A stretch of DNA of 54,123 nt. Origin: Fibrobacter sp. Its GTDB lineage: Bacteria; Fibrobacterota; Chitinivibrionia; Chitinivibrionales; Chitinispirillaceae. Positions 17,789 through 27,000 of this stretch are shown piece by piece; the first letter of the stretch is position 1, and the number at the start of each line of letters is the position of its first letter. Below the pieces are notes generated by a model. It saw only the letters and a list, made by a program, of their open reading frames with translations. It made no database searches and had not been told where the DNA came from. Made by a program: the position numbers and the translations under genes. The DNA lies in assembly GCA_012513915.1 (NCBI GenBank), contig JAAZBG010000289.1, positions 1 to 54,123 of the forward strand. The letters are read 5' to 3'.

Positions 17789-19905
17789 TCCCCCCGCCTA
17801 TACGCCCCGACAATCTTATCCAGATCGTTAGGTACTCCAGCCGAGTAGTCTTCGATATTATTTTTTACCACATACCCCAATGTTTCCGCAACCGCCATAA
17901 ACACATCACCCTGTGGTTCCGGCAGGAACTGCTCCGGGTCGTCTTTACTAACATTCCGTTTCTGCAGGTACAGTACCGACGTCTTCGCGCCTGTACCGGA
18001 AAGCTTAAACGTATCAGCCGGAAGCGACAGCACCGCCTTTACAATCGCTTTACCTCCCACAAACTGCCCGGTTTTATCATCCTTTCTTCCCATAATGTAT
18101 TCGCGCACGTAACGATCGCCGGAGTTACACAGTACGCCATCGGGAAGCACAATCAGTAACCGCCCGCCGGGTTTCAGCAGTTGTAAACAGCGGTCGATAA
18201 ACAATACTGCGGGATCGATAGTCGCCCCTACCGGTTTCCAGTCACCCTTTCCATCCGGTTTACTTCCCAGTGCAAGCCCCGAAGGTGTGGGAAAGAGCCG
18301 GTACTGTGGCTTTTTATTTGAGACATTACGCAGATCGGTCCGGTACCCCGCCCATTTCGGTTCACCTTTTTCGTCAAGGTAAAGATCTCCGGTATCGACC
18401 CACGTCTTTTTTACATAATCGTAATAAGCAACGTATTCGCTTACCGTCTTTGCCGGCCTGAACCCTCCAAGCACCTGTTCCATCTGCGCTTCATAGTGGT
18501 CTTTTGAATCTTTACCTTTTTTGTCATTCGAAAATTTCGGTGTCCCAAATGGAGGATTGGTACAGATAAGATCAAAACTGTTAGGTTTGAATGCCTTTGT
18601 TGTAAGTGAATTTTCGGTATAAAATATCTTTGCTTTCGGTGCTCCCTGCAGTGCCATATTGACACGGGCAAGCATCACCATACGCGGCGCGGCATCCGCC
18701 CCCGTAAAGGCAGTTTCACGTAGTTTCGTTTTAAGTGAACGTTTTTTGGTATCACTCATACCGGCAAGATGGTCAACGACACTTTCGATATGGCTTAACG
18801 CAACGGAACCAAACCCGAACGATCCGCAGGTCGGATCGCAAAAACGAAATGTCCCTGCGGTTAGTCGTTCCATAGTCTCATTATCCTGCTGTATATCGTG
18901 CATTGCGATTTCGAGCATCGCTTGTTTTACCGGGTTGGGAGTAAGATAGACGCCGAGGCCACCTTTAGATTCAAAGTTTGCACGCAGGAACACATCAAAC
19001 ACACGCCCCAAAAGATCACCGGCTACATCAGCAAGTGTTCCCTCTTCTTTACCGGCAATAGTCCGGCCCTGATTATCGGTAACCGGCCCGAGATTCTGCA
19101 TTGCTTCAAGCAGTGTTTCGTAGTTTTTAGGCTGACTAAGTTTAAGATGCTCATCCTTTGGAAAAATCGGGTTCGGGATACCATCATCGCTTGTCACAAC
19201 ATAATCATCATGTACTTTAAATGCTTCGAAAGCCGCTTTAATCTGCTCAACCGCAACGGCTCCTTTTTTTGCTACATAACGGTAATCAAAGATCTCCCTG
19301 AACCGTTGCTTTTTTCCTTCATGGTCGGTAAAGGTAAGCCCTTCATCATGGTGCACTCGGAATGTCTCCAGAAACAGCAGTTTGGCGACCTCTTCGATAA
19401 TGTCATTTTTATCGTTCACCCGGTCCTTTACCGTCTGAAACACCTGTTCATGAAACGCATCAAACCGGTGCATCAGGCGGGTATAAATCCGCATCGACCA
19501 GCGGAATGTCGGGTCTTTTTCCAGTTTTTCAAAATTGCGGATCAGCTCGATCGATGGCACTTCGTCAACGGAATGGGTACCATCACTGCCATCAACGCCA
19601 AACAAACTGTAGCAGCGGCTGTTTTTATCATCCTGAAGATGCGCAAAAACCGGCCAGTCCCCGTTTACCGTTGCAAGCAGTTCATACGCCAGTTGATCCA
19701 GCTTATCTTCACGCGAATACTCCCAGTGTCCGGGCTCCAACGCGATCAGCAGCACCGATGGCGTCTGGTTTCCCTGGTCCTCTCCCCAGATAAGGCCAGC
19801 CTTTAGAAAAGCATTATCGGTGGAGAGTGGCGTATGTTCTGTATAGTCATGGTAATTATTTCGAAGATCCAAATAGCGCTTATCAAGCGTAACTGCAGCA
19901 GCCAT
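17785..19905 (-). CDS. hsdM: N6-adenine DNA methyltransferase (HsdM-like)
   Basis: A 706-residue type I-like modification subunit. Residues 1-330 are the helical HsdM N-terminal part (FLKAGLIWGEDQ, RIYTRLMHRFDAF, LGRVFDVFLRANF). The SAM-binding motif I is DPTCGSFGFGS near 356, where the usual form is DPACGTGGF, and catalytic motif IV is NPPFG near 449. The C-terminal block GGRLLIVLPDGVL follows. It would methylate adenine at sites chosen by the downstream HsdS-like protein, giving self-marking for the operon. AGGAAC lies about 12 nt before the start. The final 60-residue HsdM coiled tail ending in NL..LGYG seems absent here, while a relict of such a tail lies at 21654-21839. Local base use looks richer in GC than the flanking genes by eye. 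Confidence 0.92.
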   Translation of the reverse strand: MAAAVTLDKRYLDLRNNYHDYTEHTPLSTDNAFLKAGLIWGEDQGNQTPSVLLIALEPGHWEYSREDKLDQLAYELLATVNGDWPVFAHLQDDKNSRCYSLFGVDGSDGTHSVDEVPSIELIRNFEKLEKDPTFRWSMRIYTRLMHRFDAFHEQVFQTVKDRVNDKNDIIEEVAKLLFLETFRVHHDEGLTFTDHEGKKQRFREIFDYRYVAKKGAVAVEQIKAAFEAFKVHDDYVVTSDDGIPNPIFPKDEHLKLSQPKNYETLLEAMQNLGPVTDNQGRTIAGKEEGTLADVAGDLLGRVFDVFLRANFESKGGLGVYLTPNPVKQAMLEIAMHDIQQDNETMERLTAGTFRFCDPTCGSFGFGSVALSHIESVVDHLAGMSDTKKRSLKTKLRETAFTGADAAPRMVMLARVNMALQGAPKAKIFYTENSLTTKAFKPNSFDLICTNPPFGTPKFSNDKKGKDSKDHYEAQMEQVLGGFRPAKTVSEYVAYYDYVKKTWVDTGDLYLDEKGEPKWAGYRTDLRNVSNKKPQYRLFPTPSGLALGSKPDGKGDWKPVGATIDPAVLFIDRCLQLLKPGGRLLIVLPDGVLCNSGDRYVREYIMGRKDDKTGQFVGGKAIVKAVLSLPADTFKLSGTGAKTSVLYLQKRNVSKDDPEQFLPEPQGDVFMAVAETLGYVVKNNIEDYSAGVPNDLDKIVGAYRRGE

Positions 19906-19933
19906 AGCATAGAGTTCCTGTATCGTGAATGGT

Positions 19934-20296
19934 TTAAGCCGGTGTAACCAGCGGGCCTTTTATAACAAATCGTGCATCCTTCTGAAGTATCGCCCGCAAA
20001 GCGGGTTCGGTAATAATTTTCTGAGCAGTCAGTTTCCGGGGTAATTGTGCCAACGGTACTGGTTTACCAGCCTGCCTGAGCAACTGCCACACCTGTTCCG
20101 CTATATCTGCATCCGCCTGAACCTGCACACCACAAAGGGCGAATTTGCTGTTTTCGGAGTGAATGTTGGGAATACAATGAAGATACAGGGAGAGTTGCGC
20201 GAGTGTCCACCCGAGCTGTTTCATGGTACCGCTGTTATCGGAGTAGATATCCTCAAGAGGTGTTGGTGTTTGAGGTAGTTTGATTGTAGTAGACAT
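19934..20296 (-). CDS. Small winged-helix-like protein, first gene of the defence operon
   Basis: A 120-residue protein of unknown family. Residues about 60-118 (IAEQVWQLLRQAGKPVPLAQLPRKL, ALRAILQKDARFVIKGPLV) look like a winged-helix domain with a helix-turn-helix and a beta wing. The N-terminal half includes LGWTLAQLSLYLHCIPNIH. It is the first cistron after the putative promoter and lies 28 nt before hsdM. It could be a DNA-binding autoregulator acting on the palindrome at 20342-20355, or a structural subunit of the methylase complex. Both are inference. Confidence 0.7.
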   Translation of the reverse strand: MSTTIKLPQTPTPLEDIYSDNSGTMKQLGWTLAQLSLYLHCIPNIHSENSKFALCGVQVQADADIAEQVWQLLRQAGKPVPLAQLPRKLTAQKIITEPALRAILQKDARFVIKGPLVTPA

Positions 20297-20341
20297 GGTT
20301 TTGAAAATTTATTTTGAAAAAATGAAATTATGCCTGCCTTG

Positions 20342-20355
20342 TATAACATGTTATA
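20342..20355. promoter_or_regulatory. Palindromic operator candidate
   Basis: The perfect 14-bp palindrome TATAACATGTTATA covers the putative -10 element and start point of the defence operon. A repressor bound here would block transcription. It may be a site for the winged-helix protein encoded just downstream. Confidence 0.4.
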
Positions 20356-20378
20356 ATACTAAAATATATGTTGTCCAA
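20350..20378 (-). promoter_or_regulatory. Putative promoter of the defence operon
   Basis: Read on the minus strand, TTGGAC (20378-20373) and TATAAC (20355-20350) are separated by 17 bases, a good sigma-70-type arrangement about 50 bp before the first start codon. No other promoter-like pair of this quality was seen between the twelve genes. Confidence 0.5.
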
Positions 20379-20452
20379 TTACTATTCATAATTCATGCGC
20401 TATAAAATTTCAGCCTATCACAACAGCTTTTATCTGTAAACCTGTCTTAAAA

Positions 20453-21664
20453 CTATTCATCCCCATCCTCCCTAACATTTTCAATTAACCGTCTCTCACG
20501 CATAATCTCATTTGCCAACATTTCCTCACTTGGCAAATACAGCATATACTTTGATGCGAAAATCTGTTTTCTGTCATTTAGTACCGAATACTTTGCCACA
20601 GCTTCATTTTTTTCTGTACAGAGAATCAGCCCGATTGTCGGGTTATCGCCTTCAATGGCATATTGGTCATCAAAAAGTCGCACATAGCCATCCATCTGAC
20701 CGACATCAGCATGAGTGAGTTCACCGGTTTTCAGATCAATCAACAGGTAACATTTGAGAATACAGTTGTAGAATACCAGATCAACAAAGAGATCTTTGTC
20801 TTCAAACTGAAGACGTTTTTGTCGCCCCACAAAAGCAAACCCCTTACCCAGTTCGAGCAGAAACGATTGCAACTGAGTGATAATGGCCGATTCAAGATGC
20901 GTTTCATGCAGGACCGGCAGATCAGGTAGGTTTAAAAATTCAAGAACATAGGGATTTTTCAAGGTGTCAATCGGGGATCCCTTCTGTGTCAGTTCTCGAC
21001 GCCCCGCCTCGATCATTGCCTGCGGGTTCTGGCTGGAAAGGATTCGCTTGTAATACTGCGACAGAATCTGACGCTCCAGATCACGTTTGTCCCATCCACA
21101 TTCACTGGCCTCCTTTTCGTAAAAATCACGCTCATTTGGATCTTTTACCCGCATAAGAGCGCGGTAGTGTGACCAGGAAAGACGGGGCGAGAAGGCCGCT
21201 TTGATTTCTCGCGCTGATGGTGAGAGTTGTACATCTGAAGATTCGTCACCCACAGGGTGACGTTTTTCAGTTTGAATCAATTCGCTACCCATCGGGTAGC
21301 GTTTTTGCTCAAATTGATATGGATACAATAAATCGCTACCCGCCGGGTAGCGATTTATGTCTATTCTATCAGGAAAAGTCAGGTAGAACTGCCTAAAATT
21401 TTTGAGGTTAGCTACCGAAAAACCATTTCCGAAGCGTTCTTGAAGCTTACTTGAAAGGGTTTCAAGAATCTTCTGGCCATATTCTGCTCGTTTTTCACCT
21501 TTTTGTATTTCAAGAACGATTTCACGTCCAATCAACCAATTGGCAAAAACGGTATTCTGATTAACAGCGAAAACAACATTTACTTTAGCTTGCTCAAGTA
21601 TCGTACTGACACGCTCAAATAGTTGATGCGAGCATTTATTTATGGTATCTATTTCAGAACCCAT
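20453..21664 (-). CDS. DUF1016 (YhcG-family) PD-(D/E)xK nuclease-domain protein
   Basis: A 403-residue YhcG/DUF1016 protein. The N-terminal DUF1016 domain covers residues about 10-190 (VNQNTVFANWLIGREIV, GFSVANLKNFRQFYL, LSWSHYRALMRV). The C-terminal domain shows the PD-(D/E)xK-like core: FVGRQKRLQFEDKDLFVDLVFYN, then YLLIDLKTGELTHADVGQMDGYV. Such genes frequently lie in type I restriction loci. Between the two halves is an insertion of about 45 residues containing three related units, RYPAGSDL, RYPMGSEL and RHPVGDES, each encoded by a DNA palindrome. It overlaps the hsdM relict upstream by 11 nt and ends about 155 bp before the defence operon start. Function in the cell is not established; a recombination or defence role is likely. 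Confidence 0.88.
   Translation of the reverse strand: MGSEIDTINKCSHQLFERVSTILEQAKVNVVFAVNQNTVFANWLIGREIVLEIQKGEKRAEYGQKILETLSSKLQERFGNGFSVANLKNFRQFYLTFPDRIDINRYPAGSDLLYPYQFEQKRYPMGSELIQTEKRHPVGDESSDVQLSPSAREIKAAFSPRLSWSHYRALMRVKDPNERDFYEKEASECGWDKRDLERQILSQYYKRILSSQNPQAMIEAGRRELTQKGSPIDTLKNPYVLEFLNLPDLPVLHETHLESAIITQLQSFLLELGKGFAFVGRQKRLQFEDKDLFVDLVFYNCILKCYLLIDLKTGELTHADVGQMDGYVRLFDDQYAIEGDNPTIGLILCTEKNEAVAKYSVLNDRKQIFASKYMLYLPSEEMLANEIMRERRLIENVREDGDE
21244..21358. repeat. Three in-frame palindromes inside the DUF1016 gene
   Basis: Palindromes occupy 21244-21262 (8-bp stem, loop ACA), 21283-21301 (CGCTACCC-ATC-GGGTAGCG) and 21328-21358 (14-bp stem, loop GCC). The core-to-core distances are 39 and 51 nt, both multiples of three, so the protein frame is kept. 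Each encodes R-Y/H-P-x-G-S/D. Confidence 0.75.
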
Positions 21665-21839
21665 ACCCCAACCCCGCTAAATTTTTCTTAATCTCACTCT
21701 CAAGCCGGTCCGATTCATCTAACTGTTCTTTTAGTAGTTCCGTCAAGCTGGTTATTTCCTCTATAAATAGTTCCCTGTACTCTTCCTGTTCAACCGCACC
21801 GACATATCGTTCCGGTGTCAGTACAAAATATTTTTGCAT
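21654..21839 (-). pseudogene. C-terminal relict of an hsdM methyltransferase gene
   Basis: The 61-residue frame reads YFVLTPERYVGAVE, a coiled-coil-like middle, and IKKNLAGLGYGF. This is the typical C-terminus of HsdM proteins (VLTPGRYVG to NLxGLGY). A TGA lies directly before the ATG in frame and no catalytic motif is found upstream in 21840-22020, so the rest of the methylase is gone. It overlaps the DUF1016 start by 11 nt, which suggests a former hsdM-DUF1016 operon that lost its 5' part. Confidence 0.7.
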
Positions 21840-22035
21840 TCAATTATTGTTAACCGACTCTTATAAACTAAATCTCAATTATACAGCAGTCAAGTAAGAT
21901 TGCAGTTAAATTTGTAAAGAATGCTGGAATTTTACGCTTTTTAACAGCGTGTGGCACTATTATTCTATTTTTGGGTTGAAAATTGATCTGCAGTGGTGAT
22001 TATTATTAAACAATAAAACCAATGTGGCCCATCCT

Positions 22036-22065
22036 GGTAGAGACAAGGCATGCCTTGTCTCTACC
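22036..22065. repeat. 30-bp perfect palindrome, copy 1
   Basis: The left arm is GGTAGAGACAAGGCA and the right arm its exact reverse complement. It lies downstream of the phospholipase C-like gene. Compared with copy 2, one base pair in each arm is changed in a compensating way (GAG/CTC against GGG/CCC). Confidence 0.75.
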
Positions 22066-22126
22066 TACCAAATACAACCGGCGTTGGTTTCATCACGATC
22101 CCATCCAATGCAACAATCAACTACCA

Positions 22127-23005
22127 TCATTTCACCCAGATCCACATCCACACCGAAATAATATTCGAAATGCATTCCGCGAATATCTTACGGGTTGCGG
22201 TTTTAAATTTCTCCTGATCGTAATTTTGAGGATTGTCAAGAGGGAAAAGGTCAAGGGATCGTTCTTTTGATCGTATACAGATATCAATAACGAACTGCAT
22301 CAGACTGTCCTTTATCCGTACAGGGTTTATTTCCTCTCTGTCGTTTTTTAAGAGGACATCAAATTTGACATATCGAGTGAGTTCTGTTTCCTTCCCGGTG
22401 TCGTCAGCAGTCGATTTCTCGATCATCTGCTGCACAAGCGCAAGCGGCGTAACAGCATCATCCCAGAGCGATTCGATTTTCCCATGAAGTGATTCCGGGA
22501 AAAAGATTCCGTTTCGGGGTTTTGTTGTGTCGCCTTCTGACGGCGGATCATCACGCAGGTCGCAGTGCATCGGGACATGAGCGTCAGCGATATAATGGGT
22601 TAAAAGAAAAAAGTAATACATGATCTGCTCCATCGAGCAGCGGTCGTTATAGATTCTCAGTTTGTTCATATCCGCAAGCACATGCGCCAGATGATCAACC
22701 TTGAACGCAACCCCTCCGCCACCGGTAGTTCTGTAATAGTTCTGCGCGTAAATCTCTTTTGCATATTGTTTACTGTCAGGGAATTCTCTGTCGGTAAACA
22801 GTTTAAAGGTATGATACTGTACCTTGTCATTAAGAATATCATCCGGCGCCCATGATGCCTCCCGGATCGAATCGCGATAGGTATAAAGCATCCGCTGCAA
22901 CACCTTTGCATCAGCAGTAATTGTCGGACTCTTAAGCTTACGAACCCCTTCGAGCATCATTTCGATACTCTTGACAGCGAGATAGATGTGCGTGTTGTGT
23001 TTCAT
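22127..23005 (-). CDS. Zinc-dependent phospholipase C / S1-P1 nuclease-like protein
   Basis: A 292-residue protein, start chosen at 23005 because AGGAG lies six bases before that ATG; the longer frame to 23098 adds residues without such a site. The key signature is HYIADAHVPMHCD (H-x3-D-x3-P-x-H), the metal-binding block of the phospholipase C/S1-P1 nuclease superfamily, preceded by KVDHLAHVLADM and an N-terminal THIYLA. No clear signal peptide is seen at the chosen start, so it may be cytosolic, unlike most relatives. Substrate cannot be told (phospholipid or nucleic acid). It stands alone and is bracketed by two copies of the 28-30 bp palindrome. Confidence 0.7.
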   Translation of the reverse strand: MKHNTHIYLAVKSIEMMLEGVRKLKSPTITADAKVLQRMLYTYRDSIREASWAPDDILNDKVQYHTFKLFTDREFPDSKQYAKEIYAQNYYRTTGGGGVAFKVDHLAHVLADMNKLRIYNDRCSMEQIMYYFFLLTHYIADAHVPMHCDLRDDPPSEGDTTKPRNGIFFPESLHGKIESLWDDAVTPLALVQQMIEKSTADDTGKETELTRYVKFDVLLKNDREEINPVRIKDSLMQFVIDICIRSKERSLDLFPLDNPQNYDQEKFKTATRKIFAECISNIISVWMWIWVK

Positions 23006-23242
23006 GGTTTTCTCCTTTTGTTCGTTTTCATGCTCCCCCTCTGCATTCATGGAGAGGAAGCCGGGTGGTGAAGTTTTTTCAGCGAACTGCTCAACCACCG
23101 AAAAAAAGAAGTACTACAACAATACCTGTAACAGCTGTAGCAGAACCTGTTGTTGTGAAATGATATAATATGATTATACCACCCTTTAATACTTTAGAAA
23201 AGGGTGGGTATGTAATAATCTCAATTCTATTTCCACAGAAAA

Positions 23243-23296
23243 CACGCTGGCTGGTAGTAGGGACAAGGCATGCCTTGTCCCTACCAGTCAGCGTGA
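23243..23296. repeat. 28-bp palindrome within a longer hairpin, copy 2
   Basis: The perfect core is 23257-23284 with left arm GTAGGGACAAGGCA. Outside it, CACGCTG at 23243 pairs with CAGCGTG at the right end, with a three-base bulge and one mismatch, giving a hairpin of about 54 nt. It lies about 95 bp before the OsmC gene. Confidence 0.75.
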
Positions 23297-23378
23297 TTCC
23301 ATTGCTGGCAGAATATATTTTCCCAATACAATGTTCAAACCATTCTAAAACTTCATTTCCATCATAACTGGAGTTCAC

Positions 23379-23825
23379 ATGTCAACCAGTATCAATAAAA
23401 CAGAAGAGTTACAGGCATCACTTACATTACTGAATGATCGTCTGCATTTCAACGGATCAGTTGAGAATAACGATCCAGTTTCTATCGATTATGTACCTCC
23501 GTTTGGTGACAATCTTGGATATACATCACTTGAACTGCTGCTCCTGAGCCTTGGTTCATGCATGGGATCATCAGTACTGTTACTGCTCAGAAGAATGAAA
23601 AAGGATATCAATGGCTTCTCAATGAATCTGAAGGGTATCCGCAGAAAAGAACATCCGACCGGATTTAAAACTATTTTTGTCGGGATAGTAATAACTTCAA
23701 CTACTGTTACCGATGATGATGTTGCGAAAGTGCTAAAACTTTCTGAAGATACCTATTGTCCGGTCTGGTCAATGATCAAAGGTACTGTCGAGATCGAGGT
23801 AACAAGCATTATTAAGCAACAATGA
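23379..23825 (+). CDS. OsmC family peroxide-detoxifying protein
   Basis: A 148-residue OsmC/Ohr superfamily protein, of typical length. The two redox cysteines are present: Cys61 in LSLGSCMGSS and Cys127 in TYCPVWSM. OsmC proteins reduce organic peroxides or fatty-acid hydroperoxides using this pair in the cytosol. The central helix GYTSLELLLLSLGSC and the C-terminal VEIEVTS strand fit the fold. GGAG lies about 10 bases before the ATG. It is monocistronic, with about 220 bp of gene-free DNA before the next gene. I cannot assign it to a subfamily beyond the YhfA-like OsmC group. Confidence 0.9.
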   Translation: MSTSINKTEELQASLTLLNDRLHFNGSVENNDPVSIDYVPPFGDNLGYTSLELLLLSLGSCMGSSVLLLLRRMKKDINGFSMNLKGIRRKEHPTGFKTIFVGIVITSTTVTDDDVAKVLKLSEDTYCPVWSMIKGTVEIEVTSIIKQQ

Positions 23826-24042
23826 ATAACCCCGCAACAATCAGGGTAACAAAATACCAATTCATCATTCTTTGTGCTTCATGAGTAAAGCAGGCCGGGA
23901 TTGAATAGTCTGATGATATTTTTCTACTTTTTCATCAAACTAAATACTAAATTATAGATGCGTTTTGTACTTATCAGTAAACAATCATCAATCAGTCAGT
24001 CAACATTTTTTAGTCTCACCATCATCAACTACAGGTATTTTT

Positions 24043-27000
24043 ATGCACTTGACAGCACCATTGAGTTCTCTTGTTAGAAAAATGCATCGAATTGAAATTT
24101 TGTTCCTTGCTGCCACATTGTCGTTTTTTCTCATTCTGCAATGTTCTCCACCGCCATCACCGTATACCGCCGAAAACACGCAGGTCAACCTTGTGTTAAA
24201 GTCATCTATGAATAAGGTAAATGATACCTACATTGAGGATTCTATCAATACTATTGTAAATATAGGTGCTGTAGTCAATTTACCTGAATTTGTTGATTCA
24301 ATCAGGATTACCATTAAGAATGAGCTAAATGTACCCGTTATAGAGAAAGTATTACTGGCAAACACCGGAACCCGCGGCGATACTATATGGTTCCAACATT
24401 TTTTCACAACACCATCAAAATATTCGGTTGCATGTCTTGGATACATTGAAAAGGGATACACCCGCCTCTCTGAAGGAACGATTCAGGTCTATGGATCAAC
24501 GAATGTAAATCACAAACCTGTTATTACCGTTGCCGGACTTACCGCGATTCAATCCGGTGAGACCTGTAATCTGACTGTGACCGCTGCAGATGTTGACAAT
24601 AATCTCACGGGTGTAGTGACGATGATCAAAAACCCATCCGCTTCGCAATTACACGGTACAGCTTTTACCTGGAAAACAGCCGCAACGTATTCCGGAATTG
24701 ACACTGTGCAATTTGTAGTTACCGACAATGGCACTCCACCGCTATCAGATACTGCAACAATCCTGATCTCGGTTCGTCAGTCAATCGCCACTGAAGACAG
24801 ACTTGCGGTTTCTACGAACTCGGCAGATACAGTTTCCTTTACCTGGAAAACAGTTGACAAGGCGATTCAATACTATATTTACAAAACCGATAACATCACC
24901 GGAACCTATGTCCTTACAGATTCTGTAACAACAACATCCTATCGTGATACCATTCTCAAGGAAACACAAGGCTATATTGTCAAGGCAATCAACGGACAGC
25001 AGATTATCTGGGTATCTGATACCCTTATGACATCAACAACAATCGCCTCTGATACAACACCACCTGCTATTTCATTTCCGCCGCAAATATCCGACACTAT
25101 GACTATTACCACATCATTTTTTGCGACAACATTTACCTGTAAAGATTCCAGCGGAATCAAATCGGTCAGGTGTAGCATCGATTCACAACCGGTACCGGTT
25201 ACCCGTTTGTCAGATACGGTATTTTTATGCAGTGTAAGCAATCTTGTGTCCGGAAAAACCTACGCAATACAGTTTACTGCTTGTGATAAATCCTTTAAAT
25301 CACTCTGCCGTGATACAACACTCTGCATAAAAACAGAATTTACTACCGTAGATACCATTAAACCGACCATTGAACGCATACTGCCGGAGGTTGACAGTTT
25401 AAAAATTGGGCAGAACAGCTATACAGCTCAGTTCAAATGTAAAGACAACAATGGAATTAAAGCGGTTGTCTGTACACTTGGTGTCAGTATCATTCCGGCA
25501 GCAAAGATTGCTGACACTGTATACTCTGCAACGATCAGCGGGCTTACTGCCGGTGTAAACACCATCAGGGTTTCGGCCACAGATTCAAGTGGTAATACAG
25601 CATCACTGTTTTTTTCTCTCATTTACGATCTGTCAATTGATGATAAAACACCACCATCACTGGAATGCAGGTTGCCTCAGGGTGGTTCCGGAAGTAGTGC
25701 AACAGACAGTACCCTTCTGGAAGTTTTCTGTATTGATCCATCAGGAGTCAAGTCTGTTACCGGATATCTTGGTGCGACGCCGTATATATTTACAAAATCA
25801 GCAACGAACGATTCCATATACCGGACGAAAATATACGGGTTGACTGCCGGCGTAATAAATACTATCAAGGTCATTGCAATTGACAATTCTATCAACGCCA
25901 ACAAAGATTCTATTTCTGTAAATATCAAGTATGACACAGATACAAAGAAACCATCACTACAGCGAATCCTTCCTGTATCCGATAGCAGTACCATCAATGC
26001 ATCATCATTAACGATCACTGCAAAGGCATTTGATGAATCCGGGGTTGCATCGGTAGTTTTTATACTCAATGACACACCAGCGTCACTTGTAAAGGGTACC
26101 CTGACGCCGGCAGATTCAACCTGGACCGCAGTGATCAGTGGTCTTGTTGTCAACCAGCTCAACAAAGTTACCATTATAGCAACCGATGCATCACTGACTT
26201 CGAATACAGACACACTGACGTTCATGATCACCTACGATCCCACCATTGAGGACATTACCGGTCCGACAATTATACAGATTGGTGGGCCTGCAAGCGACTC
26301 GACTGTTACATCACCGGTTGTAACCATCGTTGATTCCATTGCTGATCCAAGTGGCATCAGCAGTGTCATCTACACGGTTAATGGTGGTGTACCAAAAATA
26401 ATGTCCGCAGTTGCCGGAATGTCCGGTCACTACAGTTTCACCGATACTTTGACAAAAGAACATGCAAACACAATTATCGTTACAGCTGTTGACAATTCAA
26501 CGAAAAAGACATTAAGTACACAGACTATAACACTTAACTATGTAGTTCCACCCCAAATTACAGTGCAACCGAAATCGCAGGTAGTATGTACTACACAGGC
26601 AGTGTTTTCGTTAACGGTAACAGGTACCGGCCCGCTTGTGTATCAATGGCGTAAAGGAACAGCAGCCTTTATTCCGATCACCGGAGCTATAAATCCAGTA
26701 TGTACACTGAAGGCGCTGTCACCAACTGATGGCGGAACAGTGCTGTCATGTGTTGTTTCCAACAGTGCTGGTGCAGTTGCAAGCGTACTGTGCACATTGA
26801 CTGTTAATACGCCATCAAAAATACTCCGTTCAGAAGCGACTCCATCAAGCATTTGCAATGATTCATCAGTGCTCAGCGTTACATCGGGAACACTTGGCAC
26901 AGGTGCTGCATGGAAGTGGTATTCGAGTAAAAGCGGTACACCTCTTACAATAACAAAAGTACACCCGGCAGTGAGCTCGTGGTATTATGTTCGTGGGGAA

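Noticed and set aside
16265-19905. A complete type I restriction-modification system
   Set aside because: hsdM and hsdS are present but no HsdR-type helicase-nuclease is encoded in the window.
1552-20296. Calling the operon BREX or DISARM
   Set aside because: No PglZ, BrxL, BrxA/B, DrmA or DrmB protein was recognised, so those labels do not fit.
23117-23157. ACAACAA/TTGTTGT inverted repeat as an operator
   Set aside because: Imperfect and widely spaced arms in AT-rich DNA could arise by chance, and no promoter fit was found.
23091-23378. 95-codon minus-strand ORF
   Set aside because: It spans palindrome copy 2 and shares no family features; it is a repeat-derived frame.
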